From CAVRCA01 sp965218045 (GTDB lineage: Bacteria > Pseudomonadota > Alphaproteobacteria > Acetobacterales > Acetobacteraceae): 64,000 bases of DNA. Shown one piece after another: positions 52,698-61,009 of this stretch (position 1 is its first letter; every line of letters begins with the position of its first letter). The stretch lies in assembly GCA_965218045.1 (NCBI GenBank), contig CBDCJX010000003.1, positions 1 through 64,000 on the forward strand. Direction: 5' to 3'. Both the position numbers and the translations under genes were made by a program. A model generated the notes under the pieces. The model did not search any database, was not told the DNA's origin, and saw only the letters and a program-made list of their open reading frames with translations.

Positions 52698-53479
52698 CAG
52701 CCGGGCTCCGCCGCGAGCGCCTCGCGACGGAAGAACGCCCGCACGGTGGCATTGTCGCTGGTATCGCGCAGCTCGGCCGGCCGACCCTCGGCGATCACCC
52801 CCAAGGCGGTGCGATCCAGCATGATGCAGCGATCGGCGATGGCGAGGATCGAGGCGAGTTCGTGCGTCACCACCACGAAGGTCGCGCCGAGGTCGCGCCG
52901 TAAGTCAAGGATCAGCCGGTCGAGCCCGGCCGAGGTGATCGGGTCCAGTCCGGCCGAGGGCTCGTCGAGGAACAGCAGCGGCGGGTCGAGGGCCATGGCC
53001 CGCGCGATCCCCGCCCGCTTGGCCATGCCGCCGGAGATCTCCGCCGGCATCAGTCCCTCGGCGTCGGCCAGCCCGACCAGCCCGAGCTTCACCCGGGCGA
53101 CCGCGGCGCAGCCGGCCGGCGGCAGGTCGGTGTAGAGCTCCAGCGGCAGCATGACGTTCTCGAGCAGGGTCATCGAGCCGAACAGCGCGCCGGACTGGAA
53201 CATCACGCCGATCTCGCGCAACACACGCTCGCGACCCGCCGCGCCGTCGCGGCCGGTGATCGTCTGGCCGCGCACGGTGATGCTGCCCTCGCTCGGCGCC
53301 AACAGGCCGACGAGCTGCCGCATCAAGGTCGACTTGCCGCAGCCGGAGCTTCCCAGGATGACGAACACCTCGCCCCGCGTCACCGCGAACGAGACGCCAC
53401 GAAACACGGTCCGCTCGCCGAAGCGCTGTGCGAGGTCGCGCGCCTCGATGACGTTCGGTTGCGCGGCGCTGCTCACCAT
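52697..53479 (-). CDS. mlaF: MlaF-type ABC ATP-binding protein
   Basis: A 260-aa ATPase. Walker A is GSSGCGKST, the Q-loop lies in GVMFQSGALF, the signature is ISGGMAKRAGIARAMALDP, Walker B is LLFLDEPSAGLDP, and the switch His is in VVVTHELAS. The phrase GVMFQSGALFGSMTLLENV is characteristic of MlaF. The start at 53479 overlaps the mlaE stop by 7 bp. Confidence 0.93.
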   Translation of the reverse strand: MVSSAAQPNVIEARDLAQRFGERTVFRGVSFAVTRGEVFVILGSSGCGKSTLMRQLVGLLAPSEGSITVRGQTITGRDGAAGRERVLREIGVMFQSGALFGSMTLLENVMLPLELYTDLPPAGCAAVARVKLGLVGLADAEGLMPAEISGGMAKRAGIARAMALDPPLLFLDEPSAGLDPITSAGLDRLILDLRRDLGATFVVVTHELASILAIADRCIMLDRTALGVIAEGRPAELRDTSDNATVRAFFRREALAAEPG

Positions 53480-54582
53480 CCCAGCCGATAGAGCAGCAGG
53501 GCGAACAGGCCGTCGAGCAGCACGGTCGCGACGATGCCGCCGACCACCGCCCCGGTCGCGGCGAGCCCGACCGCGCGCGGCCCCACCCCGGTCGCCAGCC
53601 CCTCCCGGCAACCGATCGCCGCGACCGCCGCGCCGAAGCACAGCGCCTTGACCAGCCCCTGCACGAGATCGCCGAGCTGGACCGCCCGTGCCACCTGATT
53701 GGTGATCGCGATCGGCGGGAAGCCGAACGCCATCATCACCACACCCATGCCGGTGAGGCCGGCGACGTCGAGCACCAGGGTCATCGCCGGCATCACCAGC
53801 ATCGCCGCGATCAGCCGTGGCAGCACCAGCATGGTCACCGGGTCCACCCCCATGGTGACCAGGGCATCGACCTCCTCGTTGACCCGCATGGTGCCGATCT
53901 CGGCGGCGAAGGCGGAGCCCGTGCGCCCGGCGAGGATCACCGCGGCCAGTAGCGGTCCGAGTTCGCGCAACAGGCTGATGCTGACCAGGTTGACCACGTA
54001 GAGATCGGCGCCGAACCGACGCATCGGCACGGCCGACTGGAACGCCAGGATCAGGCCGATCAGGAAGCCGAGCAGAACAACCAGAGGTAGGGATCGCACC
54101 CCTGCCTGGTCGGCGTAGCGGAACAGGTCACGCCAGCGTAGCATCTTCCGGTTGCGCGGCAGCCGTGCCAGCGCGACCAGGGTCTCACCGAGAAAGGCGA
54201 TGCCGCTCGCCGCCGCGGCCAGCCCGCCCGTGGCGATCCGCTGCAGACTGAGCGTGGCGATCGGAGTCTGAGCCGGCGGCGGTCCGGCCGACAAGCGGAC
54301 CCGATCCAGCAACGCGCGGGTTTGCGGCGGCGCGCCGTGCAGCCGCCCGGGCGCGCCGTGCGCCGCCTCGATCGCAGCCAGCAACGCGGCTCCCGCCGTG
54401 TCGACCAGCTCCGCCCCGGCCAGATCGAAGACCAGTTGCTGTCGCGGGCGCGCGCGCCGCACCGCGCCGATCGACCGATCCCAGATCAGGCCAGCTCCGA
54501 TCGCGTCCAGCCGGCCGGTGAAGCCGAGCTTCAGCTCGCCATCGACCACCGAGGCTTCGACCCTCGCACGCGGCGCGGCCAT
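53473..54582 (-). CDS. mlaE: MlaE-type ABC permease with N-terminal STAS domain
   Basis: About 369 aa. Residues 1-100 form a STAS-like domain (LVFDLAGAELVDTAGAALLAAIEAAHG) fused to the MlaE permease; in enterobacteria STAS is a separate protein, MlaB. The permease contains SISLLRELGPLLAAVILAGRTGSAFAAEIGTMRV, the family signature, and about five TM helices. ATG at 54582 is used; 54615 would overlap the upstream gene end. It leads the operon mlaE-mlaF-mlaD-lipoprotein; no mlaC is present. Confidence 0.9.
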   Translation of the reverse strand: MAAPRARVEASVVDGELKLGFTGRLDAIGAGLIWDRSIGAVRRARPRQQLVFDLAGAELVDTAGAALLAAIEAAHGAPGRLHGAPPQTRALLDRVRLSAGPPPAQTPIATLSLQRIATGGLAAAASGIAFLGETLVALARLPRNRKMLRWRDLFRYADQAGVRSLPLVVLLGFLIGLILAFQSAVPMRRFGADLYVVNLVSISLLRELGPLLAAVILAGRTGSAFAAEIGTMRVNEEVDALVTMGVDPVTMLVLPRLIAAMLVMPAMTLVLDVAGLTGMGVVMMAFGFPPIAITNQVARAVQLGDLVQGLVKALCFGAAVAAIGCREGLATGVGPRAVGLAATGAVVGGIVATVLLDGLFALLLYRLGW

Positions 54583-54599
54583 CCGTGGGCGAGCGGGCC

Positions 54600-55630
54600 C
54601 TAGCGAGCCAACCACGCGGCGAAGCGTTGGCTCAGCTTGTCGAGGTTGTCGCGCCAGAACGCCTCGTCGACCACCAGCGCCGAGCCCTGATAGGCGGAGG
54701 CAGGCGGCAGGGCGGCCGCGACCTCCGGCGCCAGCCCCTCGCTCGCACCCTTCGCGAGACCGGCATTCAGGGTCAGCGCAGCGAGATGCGCCTGGATCGC
54801 CGAACTGCCGGCGAAATAGAGAAATTGATACGCCTGCCGCTGGTTCGGGCTGCCCTTCACCAACGCCCAGCTATCGATCGCCAGCAGGCTGCCCGCCCAC
54901 TGCACGCCGAAATTGCGGTGCGTCGCGCGATCGGCGAGTGCCACCGGTCCGCCGGCCGCGCTGGTCATCAGCACCTCCCCGAGCCGAGAATGCGCACCGC
55001 ATCGGCGTCAGTCTCCCACCACACCGCGTAGGGCTTGATCTGGTCGAGCTTGCGGAACGCACGCTCGATTCCCTCGCTGGTTCGTAGCACCCGATAAATA
55101 TCACCTGGCGGCACATTATCCGCAAGCAACGCTATCTCAAGGTTGGTCCTCGGTCCACGTTGCAACCCACGCTTGCCGGGAATTTTCGCCACATCCCAGA
55201 AATCCGCCCAAGTGGGCGTCGCCGCGGACTTGGCGCGATCCCAGGCCAGCACGGTGCTGCTGGTAATGAAACCGACCCCGCAGTCGGACACCGCCGCCGG
55301 CAGGTAGTGCTCCTTGCCGCCGATCGCCGACCAATCGAGCTTTTCGAACACGCCTTCATCGCAACCGGTGAGCAGCCGATCGCCACGCGTGAGCACCAGA
55401 TCGACGCCCGCCTCGGGGTCCTTGCGCGCGCGCAGCAGCTCCAGCGTGCCGTCCCACTCTCGCGTCTGTACCGCAAGCGTCGTTGCCTTGGTGAACGGTT
55501 CGACCAACACCTGCTCGACCGCCTTGCGTTCGTCGGTATCGCGCATACCGATGGCGAGATCATGCGCCGAGGCGGCCGGCGCGCCCGAGGCAGCGAGCGC
55601 AACGGCCGCGAACATGAGGCGGGAGATCAT
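54600..55630 (-). pseudogene. ABC transporter solute-binding protein, one frameshift
   Basis: Read in two frames this gives a periplasmic substrate-binding protein of the spermidine/putrescine-iron (PotD/FbpA) class, about 340 codons. The first frame has a signal peptide (MISRLMFAAVALAASGAPAASA), VLVEPFTKATTLAVQTREWDG, DLVLTRGDRLLTGCDEG and YAVWWETDADAVRILGSG; the second continues VLMTSAAGGPVALADRATHR and ends FWRDNLDKLSQRFAAWLAR. The change is at about 54977-54983, in a GGGG run of TCGGGGAGG: one more G would restore ILGSGEVLMTS. As read, translation stops at 54968. No permease or ATPase gene is next to it, so it is an orphan. Confidence 0.75.
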
Positions 55631-55784
55631 TGCGGTGCGGCTCCGAGTTCCTGCCAAGTCTGCCGACCGTATCGTTCGCTAACGCGGCCGGCAACGCGAT
55701 GTTGCCTCGAACGCTATGAAGCCGACGGGCAACCGTGACGCAAGCACGGCGTTGCGGCATTATTCCGCCAAGGAGGCACCCGCC

Positions 55785-56054
55785 ATGAACACGGTCGATT
55801 CGATGTCTGACAAAGCCGACGACGCCAAGGAACAGATCGCCAAGCTGCGCGAGCAGGTCGAGACCTTGATGCACGAGCGGGTTACGCCGGCTTTGGCCGG
55901 CGCGGCCGGTCGGGTTGAGTCAGCCGCGCGCGCCACATCCGATATGGCGCAGGAGCAGGCCGAAGCCGTTGCCGGACGAGTGCGTGAACAGCCGCTGGTT
56001 GCGCTGCTTGTTGCCGCCGGCGTCGGCTACCTGGTCGGTCGAATTGTTCGCTGA
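55785..56054 (+). CDS. DUF883 (ElaB/YqjD-like) membrane-anchored protein
   Basis: An 89-aa protein. A helical N-terminal part (DKADDAKEQIAKLREQVETLM) is followed by AAGRVESAARATSDMAQEQAEAVAGRV and a C-terminal anchor PLVALLVAAGVGYLVGRIVR, the DUF883 pattern. In E. coli the relatives sit in the inner membrane, bind ribosomes and are stress-induced. An AAGGAGG lies 8 bp before the ATG at 55785. The next gene starts right after its stop. Confidence 0.85.
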   Translation: MNTVDSMSDKADDAKEQIAKLREQVETLMHERVTPALAGAAGRVESAARATSDMAQEQAEAVAGRVREQPLVALLVAAGVGYLVGRIVR

Positions 56055-56057
56055 GTG

Positions 56058-56489
56058 ATGCGCTCGCTTCGTCTCGCGCGTATCGCGGCGGAGGCGGAGG
56101 CACTCCGCCTCCGCCGCCAGATCCGTCGGCGGATCATTCAGGCCATCATGGGCGCCGTGGCGGTGGTGTTCGTCATCTGCACCTTGGCGGTCGCGCATTT
56201 CGCCGGCTGGCTGGCGCTGGTGCAGGTCGTCACCCCGCTGATCGCGGCGTTGATCGTGCTCGGCGTCGACGTGGTCCTCGCCGCGATCTTCGGCTTCCTG
56301 GCGATGCGTTCCTCGCCCGATCGGGTCGAGCGCGAAGCGATCATCGTGCGCGACCAGGCGAAACAGCAGCTCGCCATCACCGTGGCCACCGCCTCCGCCT
56401 TCGCTCCAGTGGCGCGGCTGCTCGGGTTGCGACACGTCTCGGGCCTGCTGATCGGCGCCCTGGCAACCCGCTATCTGACCCGCTCGTAA
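56058..56489 (+). CDS. Two-TM membrane protein of the YqjE/holin-like type
   Basis: A 143-aa protein with two helices (AIMGAVAVVFVICTLAVAHF and LIAALIVLGVDVVLAAIFGFLAM), an Arg-rich N terminus and a cytosolic tail. It follows the DUF883 gene by a TGAGTGATG junction (GTG at 56055 is an alternative start), the same order as yqjD-yqjE in E. coli. The role is not established. A 15-bp perfect hairpin covers codons 10-20. Confidence 0.7.
   Translation: MRSLRLARIAAEAEALRLRRQIRRRIIQAIMGAVAVVFVICTLAVAHFAGWLALVQVVTPLIAALIVLGVDVVLAAIFGFLAMRSSPDRVEREAIIVRDQAKQQLAITVATASAFAPVARLLGLRHVSGLLIGALATRYLTRS
56085..56117. other. Perfect 15-bp hairpin inside the YqjE-like coding region
   Basis: The 15-nt arm 56085-56099 is the exact reverse complement of 56103-56117 with a 3-nt loop (GCA). 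The arms are built of GCGGAG / CTCCGC triplets and encode Ala/Glu on the left and Leu/Arg on the right. No T-tract follows, so it is not a classical terminator. Confidence 0.9.
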
Positions 56490-56549
56490 CCACCCGCTCT
56501 CGCCGGATCGCCCAATCGAGGTTATAGGGGCGTTCGGAGGGAGCGGCGT

Positions 56550-57569
56550 ATGTCCGAGCAAGGTGTTTCCGAACAGAGTGTTGTCGCCAGGCGCGACGGT
56601 CGGATCGGCCGGATCCTGCTGAACCGGCCGAAAGCGCTGAATGCGCTCGACCTGCCGATGATCCGCGCCTGCGCCGCCGCTCTCGCCGAGTGGCGCGACG
56701 ATCCCACCGTCCACGCGGTGGTCATCGAGGGAGCGGGTGAGCGCGCGTTCTGCGCCGGCGGCGACATAAGGGCGATTCGCGGGCACGCGATGGCCGGCGA
56801 GACCGATATAGTCGAGAGTTTCTTCCGTGACGAATACGCCCTCAACCAGGCGATCGCCTCCTATCCCAAGCCGTATATCGCGCTGATCGACGGCATCTGC
56901 ATGGGCGGCGGCATCGGCGTTTCGATGCACGGGCCGTATCGGATCGCCAGCGAGCATGCGATGTTCGCCATGCCGGAGACGGCGATCGGGTTCTTTCCCG
57001 ATATCGGCGCGAGCTACTTCCTGCCGCGCCTGCCCGGTGAACTCGGCCTGTATCTCGGTCTGACCGGCACGCGCGTGTCGGGCGGCGACGCCGTGCATGC
57101 CGGCTTCGCCACGCATTTCGTCTCGCGCGCCAAGATCGCCGAGCTTTCCCAAGCGCTCGCGGTCGAGGGAGCGGCGGTGCTCGGCGCGTATGCCGAGCCG
57201 GTCCCCGCCTTCTCGCTGGCGCCCAACCGCGCCAAGATCGACGCGTGCTTCGCGGCCGGTAGCGTGTCCGAAATCGTTCGCCGGCTCGAGCAAGACGGCG
57301 GAGAGTGGGCCCAGCGGACACTGACGACCTTGCGGGGGATGTCGCCGCACGCCTTGTTCTGGTCGTTCGAGATCATCCGCCGCGGCGCGCGCGCGACCCT
57401 CGCCGACGCGTTGCAAGCCGAGCTGGAACTGACCCGCGCGGTGACCGTGCAGCCCGACTTCCACGAGGGCGTGCGCGCGATGGTGGTGGACAAGGATCGG
57501 CAACCGAAATGGGCATCGTCGCGCATCGAGGAGGTCGATCCGGCGGAGATCGAGCGCCTGTTCGCCTGA
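56550..57569 (+). CDS. Enoyl-CoA hydratase/isomerase family, 3-hydroxyisobutyryl-CoA hydrolase type
   Basis: A 339-aa crotonase-fold protein. The length and the block ICMGGGIGVSMHGPYRIASE (about 116-135) with E143 and D151 in MPETAIGFFPDIGASYFLPR match 3-hydroxyisobutyryl-CoA hydrolase (HIBCH) of valine breakdown, rather than the shorter enoyl-CoA hydratases. The oxyanion hole is CAGGD (68-72). It probably releases 3-hydroxyisobutyrate. It stands alone before an MBL-fold gene. Confidence 0.88.
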   Translation: MSEQGVSEQSVVARRDGRIGRILLNRPKALNALDLPMIRACAAALAEWRDDPTVHAVVIEGAGERAFCAGGDIRAIRGHAMAGETDIVESFFRDEYALNQAIASYPKPYIALIDGICMGGGIGVSMHGPYRIASEHAMFAMPETAIGFFPDIGASYFLPRLPGELGLYLGLTGTRVSGGDAVHAGFATHFVSRAKIAELSQALAVEGAAVLGAYAEPVPAFSLAPNRAKIDACFAAGSVSEIVRRLEQDGGEWAQRTLTTLRGMSPHALFWSFEIIRRGARATLADALQAELELTRAVTVQPDFHEGVRAMVVDKDRQPKWASSRIEEVDPAEIERLFA

Positions 57570-57591
57570 AGTTTTTGAGGGCCACGTCGCC

Positions 57592-58413
57592 ATGCCGGGG
57601 TTCATCTGCACCACCTGCGGCACCCAGTTCGTGCCGTCCGATACGCCACCGCCCGAATGTCGCATCTGTCGCGATGAGCGGCAGTATGTGAACCCGCACG
57701 GCCAGTCCTGGACAACGCTCGCCGGACTGCGGCGCGGCCATAGCGTGACGTTTCGCGAGCACGAGCCCGGGCTGATGGGAATTGGCATCGCCCCAAGCTT
57801 CGCGATCGGTCAGCGCGCGCTGCTGGTCAGCAACGGCTCCACCAACGTGATGTGGGACTGCATCCCGTTCATCGACGAAGCGGCGATCGGCATCGTGCGC
57901 GCGCTCGGCGGCCTGAGCGCCATCGCCATATCGCACCCGCACTACTACGCCTCCATGGTCGAGTGGAGTCAGGCATTCGAGGCGCCGATCCTGCTGCACG
58001 CCGCCGACCGGGAATGGGTGATGCGACCCGATCCCGCCATCCGGTTCTGGGAAGGCGAGACCCGCGAGATCGCGCCGGGCCTGACCTTGATCCGCTGCGG
58101 CGGCCATTTCGCCGGCGGGACGGTGTTGCACTGGGCGGCCGGCGCCGAAGGCAGCGGCGCGCTGCTCAGCGGCGACATCGTCCAGGTCGGGCCGGACAAG
58201 AACGTCAGTTTCATGCGCAGCTATCCGGATCTGATCCCGCTGGACGCGAGCTCGGTCCAGCACATCGCCGACGTGCTGGAGCCCTGGCCGTTCGAGCCGA
58301 TCTACGGCGCGTGGTTCGACCGGGTGATCGAGGCGGGCGGCAAGGCGGCGATGGCGCGGTCGGTGCGGCGCTATCTCGCCGCGATCAGCGGCCCGCCAGA
58401 ACGATCAGCATGA
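57592..58413 (+). CDS. MBL-fold hydrolase with N-terminal zinc ribbon
   Basis: A 273-aa protein. C6/C9 and C23/C26 form a CxxC...CxxC ribbon (FICTTCG, CRICRDE). A metallo-beta-lactamase-like domain follows: SHPHYYASMVEW with H115/H117, GGHFAGGTVLHW, LLSGDIVQV. The first motif is HPHYYASM, lacking the usual HxHxDH, so the metal site is altered and activity is uncertain. It lies 22 bp after the HIBCH gene and overlaps the convergent transporter end by 29 bp. Confidence 0.75.
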   Translation: MPGFICTTCGTQFVPSDTPPPECRICRDERQYVNPHGQSWTTLAGLRRGHSVTFREHEPGLMGIGIAPSFAIGQRALLVSNGSTNVMWDCIPFIDEAAIGIVRALGGLSAIAISHPHYYASMVEWSQAFEAPILLHAADREWVMRPDPAIRFWEGETREIAPGLTLIRCGGHFAGGTVLHWAAGAEGSGALLSGDIVQVGPDKNVSFMRSYPDLIPLDASSVQHIADVLEPWPFEPIYGAWFDRVIEAGGKAAMARSVRRYLAAISGPPERSA

Positions 58414-59293
58414 CGCCTGCCACTACGAGCAGCAGACCGGCGACATCCACCCGCCGTAGCACCTCCTTCAGATAGAACCGGCTGAACAGCAGGGTGAACA
58501 CCACCTCGACCTGACCCACGGCGCGGACCAGCCCGACCGGTGCCAGGCCGAACGCGGTGAACCAGCACGCCGAGCCGCAGGCCGACAACGTCCCGGCCCA
58601 GCACGAGCTGCGCCAGGTGGTGACCGCCTTGCGCAGCTCGGCCGGCTCGCGCCACGCCAGCCAGCCGCCCTGCATCACCGTTTGGAGGGTGTTGGTGACG
58701 AACAGGGCGAAGATCGCGCGAACCATGATGCTCGGCCCATCGAGCGACTGGTTGGCCAGCTTGATGAAGATCGCGGTGGCGCTGAACATCAGCCCGGCGG
58801 AAAGGCCGCACAGCGCGGCGGGTTGCACGGTGGCACTCAGCATCTCGCGTGGGCGCAGGCCGCGTCCGGCGATCGACAGGGTCATGACGCCGCTCAGGCC
58901 GACTAGGATGCCGATCCAGGCCAGCGATTTCAGTCCCTCGCCGAGCACGATCCAGGCGATGACCGCCGTCTGCGCCGCCTCGGTCTTGGCGTAGGCGGTG
59001 CCGACGGCGAAGTTGCGGAAGCCGAACGCCATGATCAGCAGGTTGGTGCCGAGGATCTGCGTCAGGCCACCGAGCACGCACCATAGCACGAACCGTCTAT
59101 CCGGCGTCGGCAGCGGCGCGCCGGTGATCCGCATGGCCAGAACAAGCAGCACCAGCGCGGTCGGCGCGCCGTAGAGGAAACGAACAAAGCCGGCGCCGTT
59201 GATCGACAGCAGGTGCCGCAGCTTCTGCTGCAACGCCGTGCGCCACGTTTGGAACAAGGCGGCGCATAGGGTGAAGGCGATCCACGGTTCCAT
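58385..59293 (-). CDS. EamA/DMT-family transporter (copy 2)
   Basis: A 302-aa, ten-TM transporter with two EamA repeats: MEPWIAFTLCAALFQTWRTALQQKL at the start, GTAYAKTEAAQTAVIAWIVLGEGL ending repeat one, and RAVGQVEVVFTLLFSRFYLKEVLRRVDVAGLLLVVAGVMLIVLA at the end. It exports an unknown metabolite. It is only distantly similar to the copy at 35087. Confidence 0.85.
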   Translation of the reverse strand: MEPWIAFTLCAALFQTWRTALQQKLRHLLSINGAGFVRFLYGAPTALVLLVLAMRITGAPLPTPDRRFVLWCVLGGLTQILGTNLLIMAFGFRNFAVGTAYAKTEAAQTAVIAWIVLGEGLKSLAWIGILVGLSGVMTLSIAGRGLRPREMLSATVQPAALCGLSAGLMFSATAIFIKLANQSLDGPSIMVRAIFALFVTNTLQTVMQGGWLAWREPAELRKAVTTWRSSCWAGTLSACGSACWFTAFGLAPVGLVRAVGQVEVVFTLLFSRFYLKEVLRRVDVAGLLLVVAGVMLIVLAGR

Positions 59294-59438
59294 GCAGCCT
59301 CGTACGCGCCCGTCCCCCGTCCCGACTCACCGTAGAACAGCATGAGGAACCCGCGCCAACCGGATCCGGCGGGCGTGGCGGAAAAAGTGCAACCGGTGGC
59401 GGATTGCCCACGTTCGCTCTGTTAAACAGGAGGCAACC

Positions 59439-59780
59439 ATGCGTCGAATACTGGTTCTGGCTATGCTCGCGCTGCCCTCGGCGGCGATGGCGCAGGCCAC
59501 CAACCCGCCCGTCTCCAACCCATCCGCCGGGCCGGCGATGACGCCGGCGCCCGTCCCGTCGGTACCGCCCGGCACGCCGCAGACCGGCACGCCGAGCATC
59601 CCGCCCGACCGGATCGCGCCGGCTCCGGTGGCGCCGGGTGGCACCGCCAGACCGCTGGATCGGGCGCTGCCGAACTCGGCGCCGTTCAGCGGTTCGCCGC
59701 CGACGACCAACATGGGCGTCGCGCCGGTGAACCCGCAGAGCACCAATCCCAGGGTCACCAGCCCGAGCAGGTCACGCTGA
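59439..59780 (+). CDS. Secreted Pro-rich small protein
   Basis: A 113-aa protein with a clear signal peptide (MRRILVLAMLALPSAAMAQA) and a mature part rich in Pro, Ser, Thr and Gly (SVPPGTPQTGTPSIPPDR, ARPLDRALPNSAPFSGSPP). It is low in hydrophobic core and probably disordered. An AGGAGG is 5 bp before the ATG. No family recognised. Confidence 0.6.
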   Translation: MRRILVLAMLALPSAAMAQATNPPVSNPSAGPAMTPAPVPSVPPGTPQTGTPSIPPDRIAPAPVAPGGTARPLDRALPNSAPFSGSPPTTNMGVAPVNPQSTNPRVTSPSRSR

Positions 59781-60157
59781 GCCACGACGCTTGAGACGCG
59801 CGCCGGCGGTGGGAGTGCCGACGGCACCGTCAACTTGCCGAGATGCAACGTACTCTATTCCGGCCGGAGAGGCGCGTCGCATCACGCCGACACGGCGGTG
59901 CGATCGCTGATCTCGGCCCAAATCCCGAAGGCTCGCGTCCGGGCTTCTCGATGCCGAACGGCGGTGACGTGATCGCGGCGAAGGTGAAACTTGCGCGCCC
60001 ACGAACCCGGACATCTCACGTGCTTGAAACGGGCCCGGAAAGAACGTTGATCACCCCGCAACTTTATGTTACTTTCAAGTATCGAAATGTGGTCGGCCCG
60101 TTTGGCTGACGTCGATCGAGCTCGCAATCGGTCTGTATTAAGCGGGATACCGCTGCC
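59781..60157. other. Intergenic region, no gene seen
   Basis: About 380 bp with no convincing coding frame. The stretch 60040-60115 is markedly AT-richer than its surroundings (CAACTTTATGTTACTTTCAAG) and could hold the promoter of the SCO/multicopper oxidase unit. I see no repeat or RNA structure in it. Confidence 0.5.
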
Positions 60158-60238
60158 CTGTCCAATCGAAGGCCAGAATGGCTCCGTACGCTAACCGCCA
60201 TCGTCACGGCGCTGCTGCTTCAGGTTCAGTGCGGATCC

Positions 60239-61009
60239 GTGTTGGGACACGACGCGGCCAGGCATCAGAGCGCAGCGCCCAATCCCGCTCATTGGTCCGA
60301 CGCGCCGCTTTCCATCCCCGACATCGCGGTGCGGGACCAGAATAACAAGCCGCTTCGCTTCTACTCGGACCTTGTGAAGGGAAGGGTCGTTGTGATCGAC
60401 TTCGTGTTCACCGGGTGCTCCACCGTGTGCCCGGGATTGAGCACAACATTCCGCAACCTGCAGGACATGCCGGACGCCAAGGACGTATCCTTGGTCTCGA
60501 TCACCGTCGATCCGGCGAATGACGGACCCGCGGAACTGAAGGCCTATGCCGCGAGCTTCGATGCGCAGCCGGGATGGACGCTGGTCACCGGTCGCCCCGA
60601 CCAGATCGCCAAGCTCGCGACGTCACTCGGCGTTGCGTCGGGCACCGGCGCGGATCACGCCGCGCTGTTCGTCGTCCATGATGCCGTGACGGCGAAGTCG
60701 GCAGTGGTGCCCGGCTCGGCCTCCGCCGCAGAACTGCTGAGCGTGGTGAAGGAGGCCCGTTCGTTGCAGCACGCACAATCGGCGGTCAACGCCCGATACT
60801 TCAGCAACCTGGCAGGGCGAGCCGATCCTCGCGATGCTCAATGCGCATCGGGAACTGATCCACAGCGATCTCAACCCGGTGATCGACGTCGTTCCGCGCG
60901 GTGCGTCGGGGCCCGCGGCCGCCACCGGCGAGAATTGCGAGCACGTCACCGGGCCGGGCAGCGTATGCGGCCAGCCGTATCGCGAGTTCACCACCATTTT
61001 CCACGATGA
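60239..61009 (+). CDS. SCO1/SenC-type copper chaperone domain, reading frame changes near 60812
   Basis: Residues 25-185 are a thioredoxin-fold SCO1/SenC domain: SIPDIAVRDQNNKPLRFYSDLVKG, then FTGCSTVCPGL with the copper-binding CxxxC (60416-60430), VSLVSITVDPANDGP, and ADHAALFVVHD with the third ligand His. After ...AVNARYFSNL (60810) the open frame turns into a basic, non-homologous tail to 61009, while the adjacent +1 frame continues as QGEPILAMLNAHRELI and the multicopper oxidase. A signal-peptide-like stretch in the same frame just upstream (LTAIVTALLLQVQCGSVLG, from about 60185) has no ATG, so the GTG at 60239 may not be the true start. SCO proteins deliver copper to oxidases. Confidence 0.75.
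   Translation: MLGHDAARHQSAAPNPAHWSDAPLSIPDIAVRDQNNKPLRFYSDLVKGRVVVIDFVFTGCSTVCPGLSTTFRNLQDMPDAKDVSLVSITVDPANDGPAELKAYAASFDAQPGWTLVTGRPDQIAKLATSLGVASGTGADHAALFVVHDAVTAKSAVVPGSASAAELLSVVKEARSLQHAQSAVNARYFSNLAGRADPRDAQCASGTDPQRSQPGDRRRSARCVGARGRHRRELRARHRAGQRMRPAVSRVHHHFPR

Noticed and set aside
56085..56117. Intrinsic terminator after the DUF883 gene
   Set aside because: The hairpin is strong but lies inside the next coding region and is not followed by a T-tract.
59843..60109. An 88-codon plus-strand frame in the gap before the SCO1 gene
   Set aside because: No Shine-Dalgarno, no recognisable domain and composition like random high-GC sequence.
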